From Solibacillus sp. FSL R5-0449 (GTDB taxonomy: Bacteria; Bacillota; Bacilli; Bacillales_A; Planococcaceae), in NCBI RefSeq assembly GCF_037975215.1, contig NZ_CP150239.1:1092001-1156000 (forward strand): a stretch of DNA of 64,000 nucleotides, read 5' to 3'. The first letter of the stretch is position 1; each line of letters begins with the position of its first letter. Positions 29,035 to 38,047 of this stretch are shown piece after piece. Under the pieces are notes generated by a model. The model was not told the origin of the DNA. It worked only from the letters and a program-made list of their open reading frames with translations, and ran no database searches. The position numbers and the translations under genes are program-made.

Positions 29035-29841
29035 TTAGTTGTTTGCCAGTTCATTCATCCGTTCCAGCACTCTTCGCTTACGGTATAGCATCATGCCTGC
29101 CTCGGCAATATCTTCAATCAATGACTTATTGATAAAGGCACCGAAAATCATACCGGCTACAGGAATCATTTGAAAGAGCTTCTTCATACCGAAGTTATCG
29201 CGGTACGTAAAGAAGACTTCCTGCCAGCCTTGTAGCTGGGAAACCATATTTTCTGCAGCGTTAGGTTTTTCATAATGTTGTGCCAGCTCGTTTAGTATAG
29301 CTTCTTTGCCGACTACATCCGAAGAGGCAAACTGCAGACATTTTACGATGAAAATACGCTCGGCTTTTTCATTTGGATCATAGCCATGGATCATGGCGAT
29401 TTCCTGCAATGTTTTTAACGCAATTCCAAGAATAACTGGGATATCGAGTGCCAATGTAAACACACCGCCAAAGCCGGTTGACGCCCCTTGTACAGTCGCT
29501 ACTTTTGCACGGTTTTTCTGCAGTTTCTCACTCAGTTCCACCATATCTTCAATTGGCATCTGTCCAATATCCTCCAAAGTCGAAACCGAATGCAACGTAT
29601 GTTTTTGAATATGACGCATCATTGACTTTTCGCTTACTAAATATTTTCCACCTGTTTGGACATAGCTCACCAGTTCGTCGATCAAGACGGAAAGTTTCTC
29701 CTGTATGAATTTCGGTGTTAATTTATCGAGTATTTTAAAAGGGATACGGCCAATTTTCTCCCAAAACCATAAACCGCTTTGATCTTTTTCCCATAGTTGG
29801 ATTGCTAATAAGTGATTTTCCAGCTGCTGTTGCGTTTCCAT
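29035..29841 (-). CDS. EcsC-family protein
   Basis: The protein resembles the EcsC family (partner protein of the EcsAB ABC transporter in Bacillus, function unknown), with a C-terminal hydrophobic hairpin-like stretch (LFQMIPVAGMIFGAFINKSLI) and a Gly-rich central stretch (GASTGFGGVFTLALDIPVILG). I prefer the ATG at 29841 (268 residues, METQQQLENHLL...), which has GGGAGG 12 bases upstream; ATG 29889 would add 16 residues without a good ribosome site. ecsA and ecsB are not adjacent. Confidence 0.75.
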   Translation of the reverse strand: METQQQLENHLLAIQLWEKDQSGLWFWEKIGRIPFKILDKLTPKFIQEKLSVLIDELVSYVQTGGKYLVSEKSMMRHIQKHTLHSVSTLEDIGQMPIEDMVELSEKLQKNRAKVATVQGASTGFGGVFTLALDIPVILGIALKTLQEIAMIHGYDPNEKAERIFIVKCLQFASSDVVGKEAILNELAQHYEKPNAAENMVSQLQGWQEVFFTYRDNFGMKKLFQMIPVAGMIFGAFINKSLIEDIAEAGMMLYRKRRVLERMNELANN

Positions 29842-29910
29842 AAATCTAATCGCCCTCCCAATGGACATGTTCCTTATTTTACGTTTCATATAGGAAAAGG
29901 TTTCAGCAAG

Positions 29911-30375
29911 TTACTCGAATTGTGTCAGCAATGGGATGATATCTTCTTTTAACCGTTCATAAAACTCTTCTTCAAGCTTTAAGTGCTGATGATGGTGCAT
30001 CTGTTCGAAAAGAGTGAACATATCATCGATTTTTTCTTTGGAAAAGCGGAAGTGATGATTAAAATGATCACGTTTTTGATCGTCGCTTAAATGCATATAA
30101 CCCCGGATGATTGTAAACAATTGATTGTATTTTTTATTTGCCAGTTCATAAGCTTCGCGGCTCAAACGATCAAGTGCATTGCTCGGATCATCAAACTTTC
30201 TGTAAAATAACTGTGCTTCACGGTAAGTTTCAAGCTTCATATTTGCGGTGTAAAGGATGTGGTGCTGTGCGCGGTGTTCCGGGCATTCATATTGGAGTAT
30301 AGCTTTTACGAGATGTGAAATTTTATCAAACGTGTCTAAAGGTGTATTGGATTTATCCTTTACCTGAAAAAACAT
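29911..30375 (-). CDS. Conserved-looking hypothetical protein
   Basis: A 154-residue soluble, mostly helical protein without a family I can name. It is charged and His-rich near the C-terminus (FNHHFRFSKEKIDD, EQMHHHQHLKLEEEF). GGAGGGG sits eight bases before the ATG. It is 21 bp upstream of the EcsC-like gene on the same strand, so the two probably form an operon. Confidence 0.6.
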   Translation of the reverse strand: MFFQVKDKSNTPLDTFDKISHLVKAILQYECPEHRAQHHILYTANMKLETYREAQLFYRKFDDPSNALDRLSREAYELANKKYNQLFTIIRGYMHLSDDQKRDHFNHHFRFSKEKIDDMFTLFEQMHHHQHLKLEEEFYERLKEDIIPLLTQFE

Positions 30376-30563
30376 AAAATCCCCTCCATCTATTACTTTC
30401 TTAGATTATAACTTATTTTTACGTTTAATTATCTAAATAATCTAAAAATTAAAAGCGTTTTTGTATATTTTTACAGGAAGATAATATAAAAAGGGGTGCT
30501 TTTGCTTTAGTGAATTAATTTCCGGAATACTTAAAGCTTGTGAGGGGGGGAGACCCTGTAAAA

Positions 30564-30602
30564 AGAAAAAACACTTTCTGCTCGAAATCGAACAGAAAGT
30601 GC
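30564..30602 (-). terminator. Terminator of glyS
   Basis: Minus strand CACTTTCTG / CAGAAAGTG stem with a 12-base loop and T run. Confidence 0.8.
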
Positions 30603-30611
30603 CTTGTGAAA

Positions 30612-32000
30612 TTAGAATTGTAAATGTTTTTCGATATAAGCTTTTACTTCAGCGATCGGCATACGGATTTGTTCCATTGAATCGCGGTGACGTACTGTTA
30701 CTTGACCGTCTTCTTTTGAATCGAAATCGTATGTGATACAGAATGGTGTACCGATTTCGTCTTGACGGCGGTAACGTTTACCGATCGATTGTGACTCATC
30801 GTAATCAACCGGGAATGCTTTACGTAAATCTGCCCATACGTCGCCAGCTTCTTCCGATAATTTTTTAGAAAGTGGCAATACCGCTGCTTTGAATGGAGCT
30901 AGTGCAGGGTGGAAGCGTAATACTGTACGAGTATCGTCGCCTTCTAATTGCTCTTCTTCAAAAGCGTCACATAAGAATGCCAATGTTACACGGTCAGCAC
31001 CTAATGATGGCTCGATACAGTATGGTACATAGCGCTCATTTGAAACAGGATCGATGTAAGTGAAATCTTCACCAGAATGTTCCATATGCTGCTTCAAGTC
31101 GAAATCTGTACGGTCTGCGATACCCCATAGTTCGCCCCAGCCGAATGGGAAGCGGAATTCGATATCTGTTGTCGCATTTGAATAGTGTGAAAGCTCATCA
31201 TCTTCATGATCGCGTAAACGCATTGAATCTTCTTTCATACCTAATCCAAGAAGCCAGTTTTTACAGAACTCTTTCCAGTAAGAGTGCCACTCAAGGTCTT
31301 CACCTGGCTTACAGAAGAATTCAAGTTCCATTTGTTCGAATTCACGAGTACGGAATGTGAAGTTACCAGGTGTGATTTCGTTACGGAAAGATTTACCGAT
31401 TTGGGCGATACCGAATGGTGTCTTTTTACGCATTGAACGTTGAACGTTTTTAAAGTTTACGAAAATACCCTGTGCTGTTTCCGGACGAAGGTAAATTTCA
31501 TTTGATGATGATTCAGTTACACCTTGGTGCGTTTTGAACATTAAGTTGAATTGGCGGATATCTGTGAAATCGATTTTTCCGCAGTCCGGACAAGCTACTT
31601 CAAGCTCTTCCATTTTTTCTTTCATTTGATCGAACGTCATACCATCAACGATAATTTCTTTGCCTGTTTTTGTTAATGAAGCATCTTCAATCAATTTATC
31701 TGCACGGTGACGCGCTTTACATGCTTTACAGTCGATCATCGGGTCATTGAAGTTACCTACGTGACCAGATGCAACCCAAGCTTTTGGGTTCATTAAAATC
31801 GCTGCATCTAAACCTACGTTATGTTCAGATTCCTGAACGAACTTCAGCCACCAAGCTTTTTTAACGTTGTTTTTAAGTTCTACACCTAGTGGACCGTAAT
31901 CCCAAGTGTTTGCTAAACCACCGTAAATATCAGATCCCGGAAATACGAATCCGCGGTGTTTTGCTAATGATACAATTGTCTCCATTGATTTTTCTGCCAT
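30612..32000 (-). CDS. glyS: Glycyl-tRNA synthetase, single-chain (alpha2) type
   Basis: Charges tRNA-Gly. The 462-residue class II enzyme starts [20 protein letters not shown] behind AGGAGG; a longer in-frame start at 32057 lies in the T-box terminator and is rejected. Motifs include [10 protein letters not shown], motif 2 [21 protein letters not shown], motif 3 GADR and a C-terminal anticodon-binding domain. An internal zinc-like pair CKACKAR / CPDCGK is present. This is the dimeric form also found in staphylococci, whereas B. subtilis has the two-subunit glyQ-glyS in the same chromosomal slot. Expression is set by the T-box leader. Confidence 0.96.
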   Translation of the reverse strand: MAEKSMETIVSLAKHRGFVFPGSDIYGGLANTWDYGPLGVELKNNVKKAWWLKFVQESEHNVGLDAAILMNPKAWVASGHVGNFNDPMIDCKACKARHRADKLIEDASLTKTGKEIIVDGMTFDQMKEKMEELEVACPDCGKIDFTDIRQFNLMFKTHQGVTESSSNEIYLRPETAQGIFVNFKNVQRSMRKKTPFGIAQIGKSFRNEITPGNFTFRTREFEQMELEFFCKPGEDLEWHSYWKEFCKNWLLGLGMKEDSMRLRDHEDDELSHYSNATTDIEFRFPFGWGELWGIADRTDFDLKQHMEHSGEDFTYIDPVSNERYVPYCIEPSLGADRVTLAFLCDAFEEEQLEGDDTRTVLRFHPALAPFKAAVLPLSKKLSEEAGDVWADLRKAFPVDYDESQSIGKRYRRQDEIGTPFCITYDFDSKEDGQVTVRHRDSMEQIRMPIAEVKAYIEKHLQF

Positions 32001-32025
32001 GAAAAAAAACCTCCTGTTCGGTAAT

Positions 32026-32280
32026 GAAAAAATAAAAGCACCCGTCTCCGGGCACAAAATCTCTGCCCGGGGACGAGTGCATCAAGACGATATACCCGCG
32101 GTTCCACCCCGCTTGTTTTTAATAAATTAAAAACCTCTTTTATAAAAATAGCTCAGGGGTGCCGTTTCTCAATTCAATGTAGGCTTGCACTATCCCTACT
32201 CGCTTATGTTAGAATTGATACTTATTAATCCCATCATCGCTTACATATTAATAATCATGAAACAACAAGTGCGTTGTTCG
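32026..32280 (-). ncRNA. T-box riboswitch (glycine) leader of glyS
   Basis: On the minus strand the T-box GGGGTGGAACCGCG (plus 32098-32111) is followed by a terminator, GCACTCGTCCCCGGGC / GCCCGGAGACGGGTGC plus T run (32030-32080). Upstream lie stem I elements (GCGATGATGGGA, AGTAGGGATAGTG) and a likely specifier GGC, a glycine codon, at plus 32161-32163. Uncharged tRNA-Gly would pair and allow read-through into glyS. Confidence 0.9.
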
Positions 32281-32285
32281 CTAAT

Positions 32286-32314
32286 ATTGTAGCATGGGTT
32301 TGTTTTCTTCGCAA
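32286..32314 (-). promoter_or_regulatory. SigA promoter of the glyS T-box transcript
   Basis: Minus strand TTGCGA (32314-32309), 17-bp spacer, TACAAT (32291-32286). Confidence 0.75.
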
Positions 32315-32371
32315 TATAGAAGGAAATAGTATATAATAATTAAGGATAAAGTATAACATTATTTGAAGCGG

Positions 32372-33010
32372 GTGAGTCCAATCGAACTCAATAAACGTCA
32401 AGATGTAATCTTGCAAATTGTAAAAGAAAATGGCCCTATTACGGGCGAACATATCGCTGAGCGCCTTGGATTAACGCGCGCTACATTGAGACCGGATCTA
32501 GCTATACTAACGATGGCTGGATTTTTAGATGCGCGCCCACGTGTCGGCTACTTCTATGCTGGTAAAAAAACAACGGCAGCCTTTACGGAATCAATGCTGA
32601 ACTTAAAAGTAAAAGATTTTCAGTCAATCCCGGTAGTTGTTCCGGATGATATGACCGTCTATGATGCGATTATCCATATGTTTTCCGAGGATGTCGGAAC
32701 ACTGTTCGTTATTGATAAAGATGAAATATTACAAGGTGTGCTGTCTCGAAAAGATTTACTTCGTTCGAGTATCGGAACACAGGATTTAAATAAAATGCCT
32801 GTGCATATAATTATGACGAGAATGCCGAATATCGCCTATTGTGTTAATTCGGATTCATTGATCGTCACGGCCAAAAAGTTAATAGAACGAGAGATCGATT
32901 CCATGCCGGTTGTTGAAGAAACAGAGAAGGGCTTGGTCATTACCGGTCGTTTAACAAAGACGAATATTACACGTGCGTTTATTTCGTTAGCTGAAACGCA
33001 TGATTTATAG
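32372..33010 (+). CDS. ccpN: CcpN, catabolite-linked repressor (HTH + CBS)
   Basis: Represses gluconeogenic genes (gapB, pckA and SR1 in B. subtilis) when glucose is present. The 212 residues have an N-terminal winged helix (SPIELNKRQDVILQIVKENG, LGLTRATLRPDLAIL) and two CBS domains (about 80-205; DMTVYDAIIHMF, VGTLFVIDKDE, SRKDLLRSSIG). GTG 32372 matches the family N-terminus; TTG 32363 is also in frame. It diverges from glyS and is followed after 8 bp by ppsR, the same pairing as in B. subtilis. Confidence 0.93.
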   Translation: MSPIELNKRQDVILQIVKENGPITGEHIAERLGLTRATLRPDLAILTMAGFLDARPRVGYFYAGKKTTAAFTESMLNLKVKDFQSIPVVVPDDMTVYDAIIHMFSEDVGTLFVIDKDEILQGVLSRKDLLRSSIGTQDLNKMPVHIIMTRMPNIAYCVNSDSLIVTAKKLIEREIDSMPVVEETEKGLVITGRLTKTNITRAFISLAETHDL

Positions 33011-33018
33011 GTGACCTT

Positions 33019-33834
33019 ATGAAAAAATTGACGATATTTGTTGTATCAGATTCGGTCGGTGAAACTGGAGAAGCTGCTGTGAAAGCGGTAGTAAGCCAGT
33101 TTCGGCCAAATTTTGAAAAAGTAAGGATTCGAAAATTTCCGCATATTGCTAATGTGGATGTGCTGGAGAAAATTGTCCAAATTGCGATTGCAAATGAAGC
33201 AACGATTGTTTTTACACTTGTTGAAAAGCAGATGAGACAAGCACTTCAAAAAATCGCAGCAGAATATAAGGTTCATGCAATCGACTTATTGGGATCGATG
33301 CTTGACCTGATTGAAACTTCATTTGATGAAATGCCGCTGCAAAAGCCGGGACTTGTCCATCAGTTGGATGATGATTATTTCAAAAAGATTGAAGCAATCG
33401 AATTTGCTGTTAAATTTGATGACGGGCAGGACCCGCGCGGCATATTGCTGGCGGACATCGTTTTAGTCGGAGTATCTAGAACATCCAAAACCCCGCTATC
33501 CCAATACTTGGCGCATAAACGGTATAAAGTGGCGAATGTGCCGCTCGTTCCGGAAGTGGAACCACCGGCTGAATTAATGCAGATTGATCCGAAAAAATGC
33601 TTCGGATTAGTCATAACACCGGAAAAGCTTAACAATATTCGAAAAGAGCGTCTAATAACGTTAGGATTAACGGAAAATGCATTTTATGCACAACATGCTA
33701 GAATTGAGCAGGAAATTAGCTATTTTTATAGTATTGTTGATAAAATAGGTTGTCGAACGATAGATGTTACAAATCGTGCAGTCGAAGAAACAGCACACAA
33801 AATAATCGATATGCTAGAGCTTGATTGTCGATAG
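33019..33834 (+). CDS. ppsR: Pyruvate, phosphate dikinase / PEP synthase regulatory protein
   Basis: Bifunctional serine/threonine kinase and Pi-dependent phosphorylase (DUF299; yqfL of B. subtilis) that switches PPDK or PEP synthase off and on. The 271 residues start KKLTIFVVSDSVGETGEAA and carry the P-loop-like GVSRTSKTPLSQYLA near 151. Its link with CcpN (both acting on gluconeogenic flux) fits the two-gene operon. A terminator follows. Confidence 0.94.
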   Translation: MKKLTIFVVSDSVGETGEAAVKAVVSQFRPNFEKVRIRKFPHIANVDVLEKIVQIAIANEATIVFTLVEKQMRQALQKIAAEYKVHAIDLLGSMLDLIETSFDEMPLQKPGLVHQLDDDYFKKIEAIEFAVKFDDGQDPRGILLADIVLVGVSRTSKTPLSQYLAHKRYKVANVPLVPEVEPPAELMQIDPKKCFGLVITPEKLNNIRKERLITLGLTENAFYAQHARIEQEISYFYSIVDKIGCRTIDVTNRAVEETAHKIIDMLELDCR

Positions 33835-33843
33835 CATCCATAG

Positions 33844-33876
33844 CCGCCTCTTCAAAAAGGAAGAGGAGGTTTTTTT
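33844..33876 (+). terminator. Terminator after ppsR
   Basis: CCGCCTCTTC / GAAGAGGAGG stem, AAAAA loop, T7. Confidence 0.85.
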
Positions 33877-34065
33877 GGTGGAATAATATTCGAGATTTTT
33901 TAGAAACTAAGTGAACTATACTTTTGCTCCAGAAAACTCTCGCATGTTTTGCTAAATTTCGACATTTTTAGTTATATTCTGATTATTTTTTTGAAATTAT
34001 ATAGCAACAATAGTCTTTTTGTTTTATAATAATAAAATTGTGGTAAAAATAATTATTATAGGGTA

Positions 34066-34081
34066 ATTACAAATTTGTAAT
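34066..34081. promoter_or_regulatory. Perfect 16-bp AT-rich palindrome before dnaG
   Basis: ATTACAAATTTGTAAT. It lies in the 312-bp AT-rich gap 33835-34146, which otherwise shows only the ppsR terminator and no promoter I would commit to. Could be an operator or chance in AT-rich DNA. Confidence 0.3.
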
Positions 34082-34146
34082 AAGAAATTTTGTCGTATTT
34101 TAGAGGATATTTGTAATTTATCTCGAATACTGTAGATGGTGATAAT

Positions 34147-35976
34147 GTGGCTGGAAAAATACCCGAACATGTGATTGAACAAATTCGCTCGCAGTCCGAT
34201 ATAGTCGATGTCATTAGCGATTATATGCAGTTAACGAAAAGAGGGCGCAACTATTTTGGATTATGTCCATTTCATGGTGAGCAAACACCCTCTTTTTCCG
34301 TATCCAGCGATAAGCAGATATTTCACTGTTTTGGCTGTGGGGCAGGAGGAAACGCCATTACTTTTGTAATGGATATGGAACAACTGTCGTTTCCGGATGC
34401 ACTCATTAAACTAAGTCAACGTGCGGGAATCCCGCTTGAAATGGAAATGTCGACAGATCAATCGGTGTCGAATTCGCCCATTTCAAAAAAAGAGCAGCAA
34501 ATGCGAGAGGCTCATACGTTTGCAGTGGAGTTTTATCATCATATTTTAATGAACACAGAAGATGGCGAACCTGCATTAAATTATTTGCTTGAAAGAGGAT
34601 TTACACGTGAGCAAATCGAAACACATCAGATAGGGTGGGCGTTGCCGAATTGGGACACGCTGTCAATCTTACTGGAGCGTAAAGGATTTGATCCTGAAGA
34701 AATGGCTGAAAGCGGTCTGATTATCCGTAAAGAAAGTGATGACAGCTACTTTGACCGTTTCCGGGGACGGATTATGTTTCCGATCCGGGATGAAAACGGG
34801 AAAACGATTGCATTTTCAGGCAGGATTTTAAATTCCGATGGCGAAGATGCTAAGTACTTAAATAGTCCTGAAACGCCGATCTTCCATAAAAGTCAAGTAC
34901 TTTATAATTTGGATAAGGCGCGGGCATCTATTCGTAAATCAAGACAAGTAATTTTAATGGAAGGCTTTATTGATGTTTTAGCAGCAAACCAAGCAGGTAT
35001 ATACAATGCTGTAGCAACGATGGGTACGTCTCTGACACCCCAGCATATTACAAAGCTCAAACGCTTAGTTCAGCAAATTACGATTTGCTATGATGGTGAT
35101 AATGCTGGTTTCGAGGCTGCCAAGCGCGCTGCACAGATGCTTCATCAAGAACAGATTAAAGTTGAGGTCGCTGTTTTACCAGATAAACTTGACCCGGACG
35201 AATACATTCGGACACACGGTCAAGAGGCATTTAAAAATCAAATAATAGAAAAGCCGCACGCTTATATTGCATTTATGATGATGCATGCGAAACGCGGCAA
35301 AAATTTTCAATTTGAAAATGACACACTTCAATACATTCAAGAAGTTCTGGAAACATTAAAAAATAATACTTCTCCAACTGAACGTGATTTATACATTCGT
35401 CAATTGGCAAATGAAACAAATATTTCCCAAGAGGCGATCAGTACCCAATTAAGAAAAATGGTCGCAGATAATGTAAAAGAGCAGAAACGCGATCAGAAAA
35501 TGGTGGAAGAACCAACACCTCTTCTCCAAAGGGAGCGTAAAAAAGATGCGACAGACCGTGCGGAAAGTATACTTTTAGCACATATGTTGCATGATGTAAA
35601 TATTGTGAATAAAGTTCTCAGAGAGGGAAATAACGAACCTTTCATTCATGAGGAATATTTATCGGTATTTGTTCGTTTAATTGGTTTTTACGAAGAATAT
35701 GAAATGGCTGATTTCCATCGATTCGTCGAAGTGTTGGATGATCATGATTTACGAAAAATCGTGATGGATGCTGCGTTACTTGAACGTGACCCTGATAATG
35801 GTGAAGCGGAGATAATTGATTGTTTAAAACAAATCGAAAAACGCCGATTAGAACTAAAGATTGAACAATTAAAGCACGATCAAAAAGAAGCAGAAAAAAT
35901 GCATGAGCATAGACGAGCACTTGAGATTGCCCAACAGATAATTGCATTGAATAGAAAGATAAAAATGGGCGTTTAA
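34147..35976 (+). CDS. dnaG: DNA primase DnaG
   Basis: Makes RNA primers at the replication fork. The 609 residues show the CHC2 zinc domain (CPFHGEQTPSFSV near 40, FHCFGCGAGGNA near 59), the RNA-polymerase core with the TOPRIM motifs VILMEGFIDVLAA (about 275) and CYDGDNAGFEAAKRA (about 317), and a C-terminal helicase-binding domain. The start is GTG 34147 behind GATGGTGAT, a weak ribosome site. The stop is 30 bp from rpoD: the macromolecular-synthesis operon dnaG-rpoD. Confidence 0.96.
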   Translation: MAGKIPEHVIEQIRSQSDIVDVISDYMQLTKRGRNYFGLCPFHGEQTPSFSVSSDKQIFHCFGCGAGGNAITFVMDMEQLSFPDALIKLSQRAGIPLEMEMSTDQSVSNSPISKKEQQMREAHTFAVEFYHHILMNTEDGEPALNYLLERGFTREQIETHQIGWALPNWDTLSILLERKGFDPEEMAESGLIIRKESDDSYFDRFRGRIMFPIRDENGKTIAFSGRILNSDGEDAKYLNSPETPIFHKSQVLYNLDKARASIRKSRQVILMEGFIDVLAANQAGIYNAVATMGTSLTPQHITKLKRLVQQITICYDGDNAGFEAAKRAAQMLHQEQIKVEVAVLPDKLDPDEYIRTHGQEAFKNQIIEKPHAYIAFMMMHAKRGKNFQFENDTLQYIQEVLETLKNNTSPTERDLYIRQLANETNISQEAISTQLRKMVADNVKEQKRDQKMVEEPTPLLQRERKKDATDRAESILLAHMLHDVNIVNKVLREGNNEPFIHEEYLSVFVRLIGFYEEYEMADFHRFVEVLDDHDLRKIVMDAALLERDPDNGEAEIIDCLKQIEKRRLELKIEQLKHDQKEAEKMHEHRRALEIAQQIIALNRKIKMGV

Positions 35977-36006
35977 CGCGATTTGTTTTTAGAAGGAGGA
36001 AGGTTT

Positions 36007-37134
36007 ATGGCGGACAAGTCAAAACATTCAAAAGATACGGTAGTAAACGGGGTTTCATTAGAGCAGGTAAAAAAGCAACTTTTAGCTAAAGCAAAACAGG
36101 TTGGCGAAATGTCAATGAAGGAAATCTCTGAAACATTAGCATTTTTCGAACTGGAAAATGAAGAGATTTTCAACTTTGCCGATGAAATCGAAAAAAATGA
36201 TGTAACAGTTGAAGGAAAAGAAGAATTTGAAGAAGAAGCGCTATCTAAGCAAGAATCAAGCGAAGAAGCTTTCGACTTAAATGATTTAAGTGTTCCTCCT
36301 GGCGTTAAAATTAATGACCCGGTACGTATGTATTTAAAAGAAATCGGACGTGTGGATTTACTTTCTGCAGATCAGGAAATCCGTTTAGCGGAACGTATCG
36401 AACAAGGTGACGAAGAAGCACGTAAACGCCTTGCCGAAGCAAACTTACGTCTTGTAGTATCGATTGCAAAACGTTATGTCGGCCGTGGCATGCTGTTCTT
36501 GGATCTTATTCAGGAAGGTAACATGGGTCTGATCAAAGCGGTTGAAAAATTTGATCACCGTAAAGGATTCAAATTCTCGACTTATGCAACTTGGTGGATC
36601 CGTCAGGCGATTACGCGTGCGATTGCTGACCAGGCACGTACAATCCGTATTCCGGTACACATGGTTGAAACAATCAACAAATTAATCCGTGTACAACGTC
36701 AGCTTCTTCAGGATTTAGGCCGTGAACCTTCTCCAGAGGAAATTGGAGAGGAAATGGATTTAACACCTGAAAAAGTTCGTGAAATTCTTAAAATCGCTCA
36801 AGAGCCTGTATCATTGGAAACACCAATCGGGGAAGAAGATGATTCTCATTTAGGTGATTTTATTGAAGACTCGGAAGCACAATCTCCTTCTGATCACGCA
36901 GCATATGAGCTATTGAAGGAACAGTTAGAGGACGTGCTGGATACATTAACAGACCGTGAAGAAAACGTATTACGTTTACGTTTCGGTTTAGATGATGGCC
37001 GTACACGCACTTTAGAAGAAGTAGGGAAAGTGTTTGGCGTTACACGTGAACGTATTCGTCAAATCGAGGCGAAAGCATTACGTAAATTGCGTCATCCATC
37101 TCGCTCAAAACGCTTAAAAGATTTCTTAGAATAA
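36007..37134 (+). CDS. rpoD: Primary sigma factor SigA
   Basis: Housekeeping sigma-70 factor. The 375-residue protein has an acidic region 1.1 (about 1-95), region 1.2 ([17 protein letters not shown]), regions 2.1-2.4 ([37 protein letters not shown]), region 3 and region 4 with the -35-binding helix ([21 protein letters not shown]). AAGGAGGA precedes ATG 36007; an upstream in-frame ATG at 35983 has no ribosome site. A terminator follows. Confidence 0.97.
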   Translation: MADKSKHSKDTVVNGVSLEQVKKQLLAKAKQVGEMSMKEISETLAFFELENEEIFNFADEIEKNDVTVEGKEEFEEEALSKQESSEEAFDLNDLSVPPGVKINDPVRMYLKEIGRVDLLSADQEIRLAERIEQGDEEARKRLAEANLRLVVSIAKRYVGRGMLFLDLIQEGNMGLIKAVEKFDHRKGFKFSTYATWWIRQAITRAIADQARTIRIPVHMVETINKLIRVQRQLLQDLGREPSPEEIGEEMDLTPEKVREILKIAQEPVSLETPIGEEDDSHLGDFIEDSEAQSPSDHAAYELLKEQLEDVLDTLTDREENVLRLRFGLDDGRTRTLEEVGKVFGVTRERIRQIEAKALRKLRHPSRSKRLKDFLE

Positions 37135-37145
37135 GCTAAACAGAG

Positions 37146-37182
37146 AAAAGATGAAGGAGTATATTACTCTTCATCTTTTTTT
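37146..37182 (+). terminator. Terminator after rpoD
   Basis: AAAAGATGAAG-GAGT / ACTC-TTCATCTTTT stem with T run. Confidence 0.8.
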
Positions 37183-37302
37183 GTGTAAATATAGCAGGTA
37201 ATTACTATTTTTCGAGAATAATGGTATAGCTTTTTACCGATGTTGTTCATCCGGGAATTATTTAAAATAGGATAGAGCATATAAATACAGATTTGGGGCG
37301 AA

Positions 37303-37860
37303 ATGATGTCAAATCCTAAAAAACAAATTATTATGAATGAAATCAAGTTCTGGAAACAAAACAAAATGTTACCGGAACATTATTGCGATTTTTTAATGAC
37401 CCTTTATTCGGAAGGGAACCAACAGGAAGAAATTGAAGGAAAATCAAAAAATGCAGTCATTAATGTCGAAAAACGTAAAAACCGCAGTATATCGATGTTC
37501 TTCCCGATTAGTGCAATTGTGATTATGTTGCTGCTGTTTACAATGCAGTTCGAATGGGTTGTCATTGCAGTAGCCGCTGTATTTGCGGCAGGCTGTCTGA
37601 TCGGGGCGATTTATTTTGCAAAAAGAAATCATGTAATGGCTGTAATGCTGCAGCTGGCGACCGCCTTATCCATTTTAGGTGTGACATTGAAAGTGAGTAC
37701 AACGTATTTTGCCGGCAATAATGAAATACTGTATATAATTCTTATTGTAAATTGTGTATTTTGGCTCGTAAGCGGTCTTATGCTGAAAATCATCTATTTT
37801 ACGATTTCAGGCATTCTCGGGTTAATTGCGATCATTGCTGCATGGATTTATTTTCTATAG
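37303..37860 (+). CDS. Polytopic membrane protein, unknown
   Basis: A 185-residue protein with an N-terminal cytoplasmic part of about 65 residues (EIKFWKQNKMLPEHYCDFLM is its most ordered stretch) and about five membrane helices from residue 65 to the C-terminus. No family name can be given; the layout resembles small Bacillales inner-membrane proteins with a helical N-domain. Two adjacent ATGs (37303 and 37306) are possible starts after GGGGCG. A single-gene unit between two terminators. Confidence 0.6.
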   Translation: MMSNPKKQIIMNEIKFWKQNKMLPEHYCDFLMTLYSEGNQQEEIEGKSKNAVINVEKRKNRSISMFFPISAIVIMLLLFTMQFEWVVIAVAAVFAAGCLIGAIYFAKRNHVMAVMLQLATALSILGVTLKVSTTYFAGNNEILYIILIVNCVFWLVSGLMLKIIYFTISGILGLIAIIAAWIYFL

Positions 37861-37900
37861 AAAATCCGAAGTAATACATATATTTATATTATTCTTCTAG

Positions 37901-37940
37901 GCTATGCGGAAGTTTTCGAACTTTCACGCATAGCTTTTTT
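37901..37940 (+). terminator. Terminator after the membrane protein
   Basis: GCTATGCG-GAAGTT / AACTTTC-ACGCATAGC stem with T6. Confidence 0.8.
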
Positions 37941-38047
37941 GTGTCTATTTTACAAAATACTCTGCAAAATACATATATTTTCTGTAAAAATACATATTTT
38001 TAGATTACAATAGAGTGGAAATGAAATAGGCTGAGAGGATGAATGGT

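Noticed and set aside
32001-32057. Longer GlyRS start at 32057
   Set aside because: It would lie in the T-box terminator stem and upstream of the clear AGGAGG ribosome site.
34022-34062. PerR-like box near TTATAATAATAAAAT
   Set aside because: Only about 11 of 14 positions match in very AT-rich DNA, so it is not distinguishable from chance.
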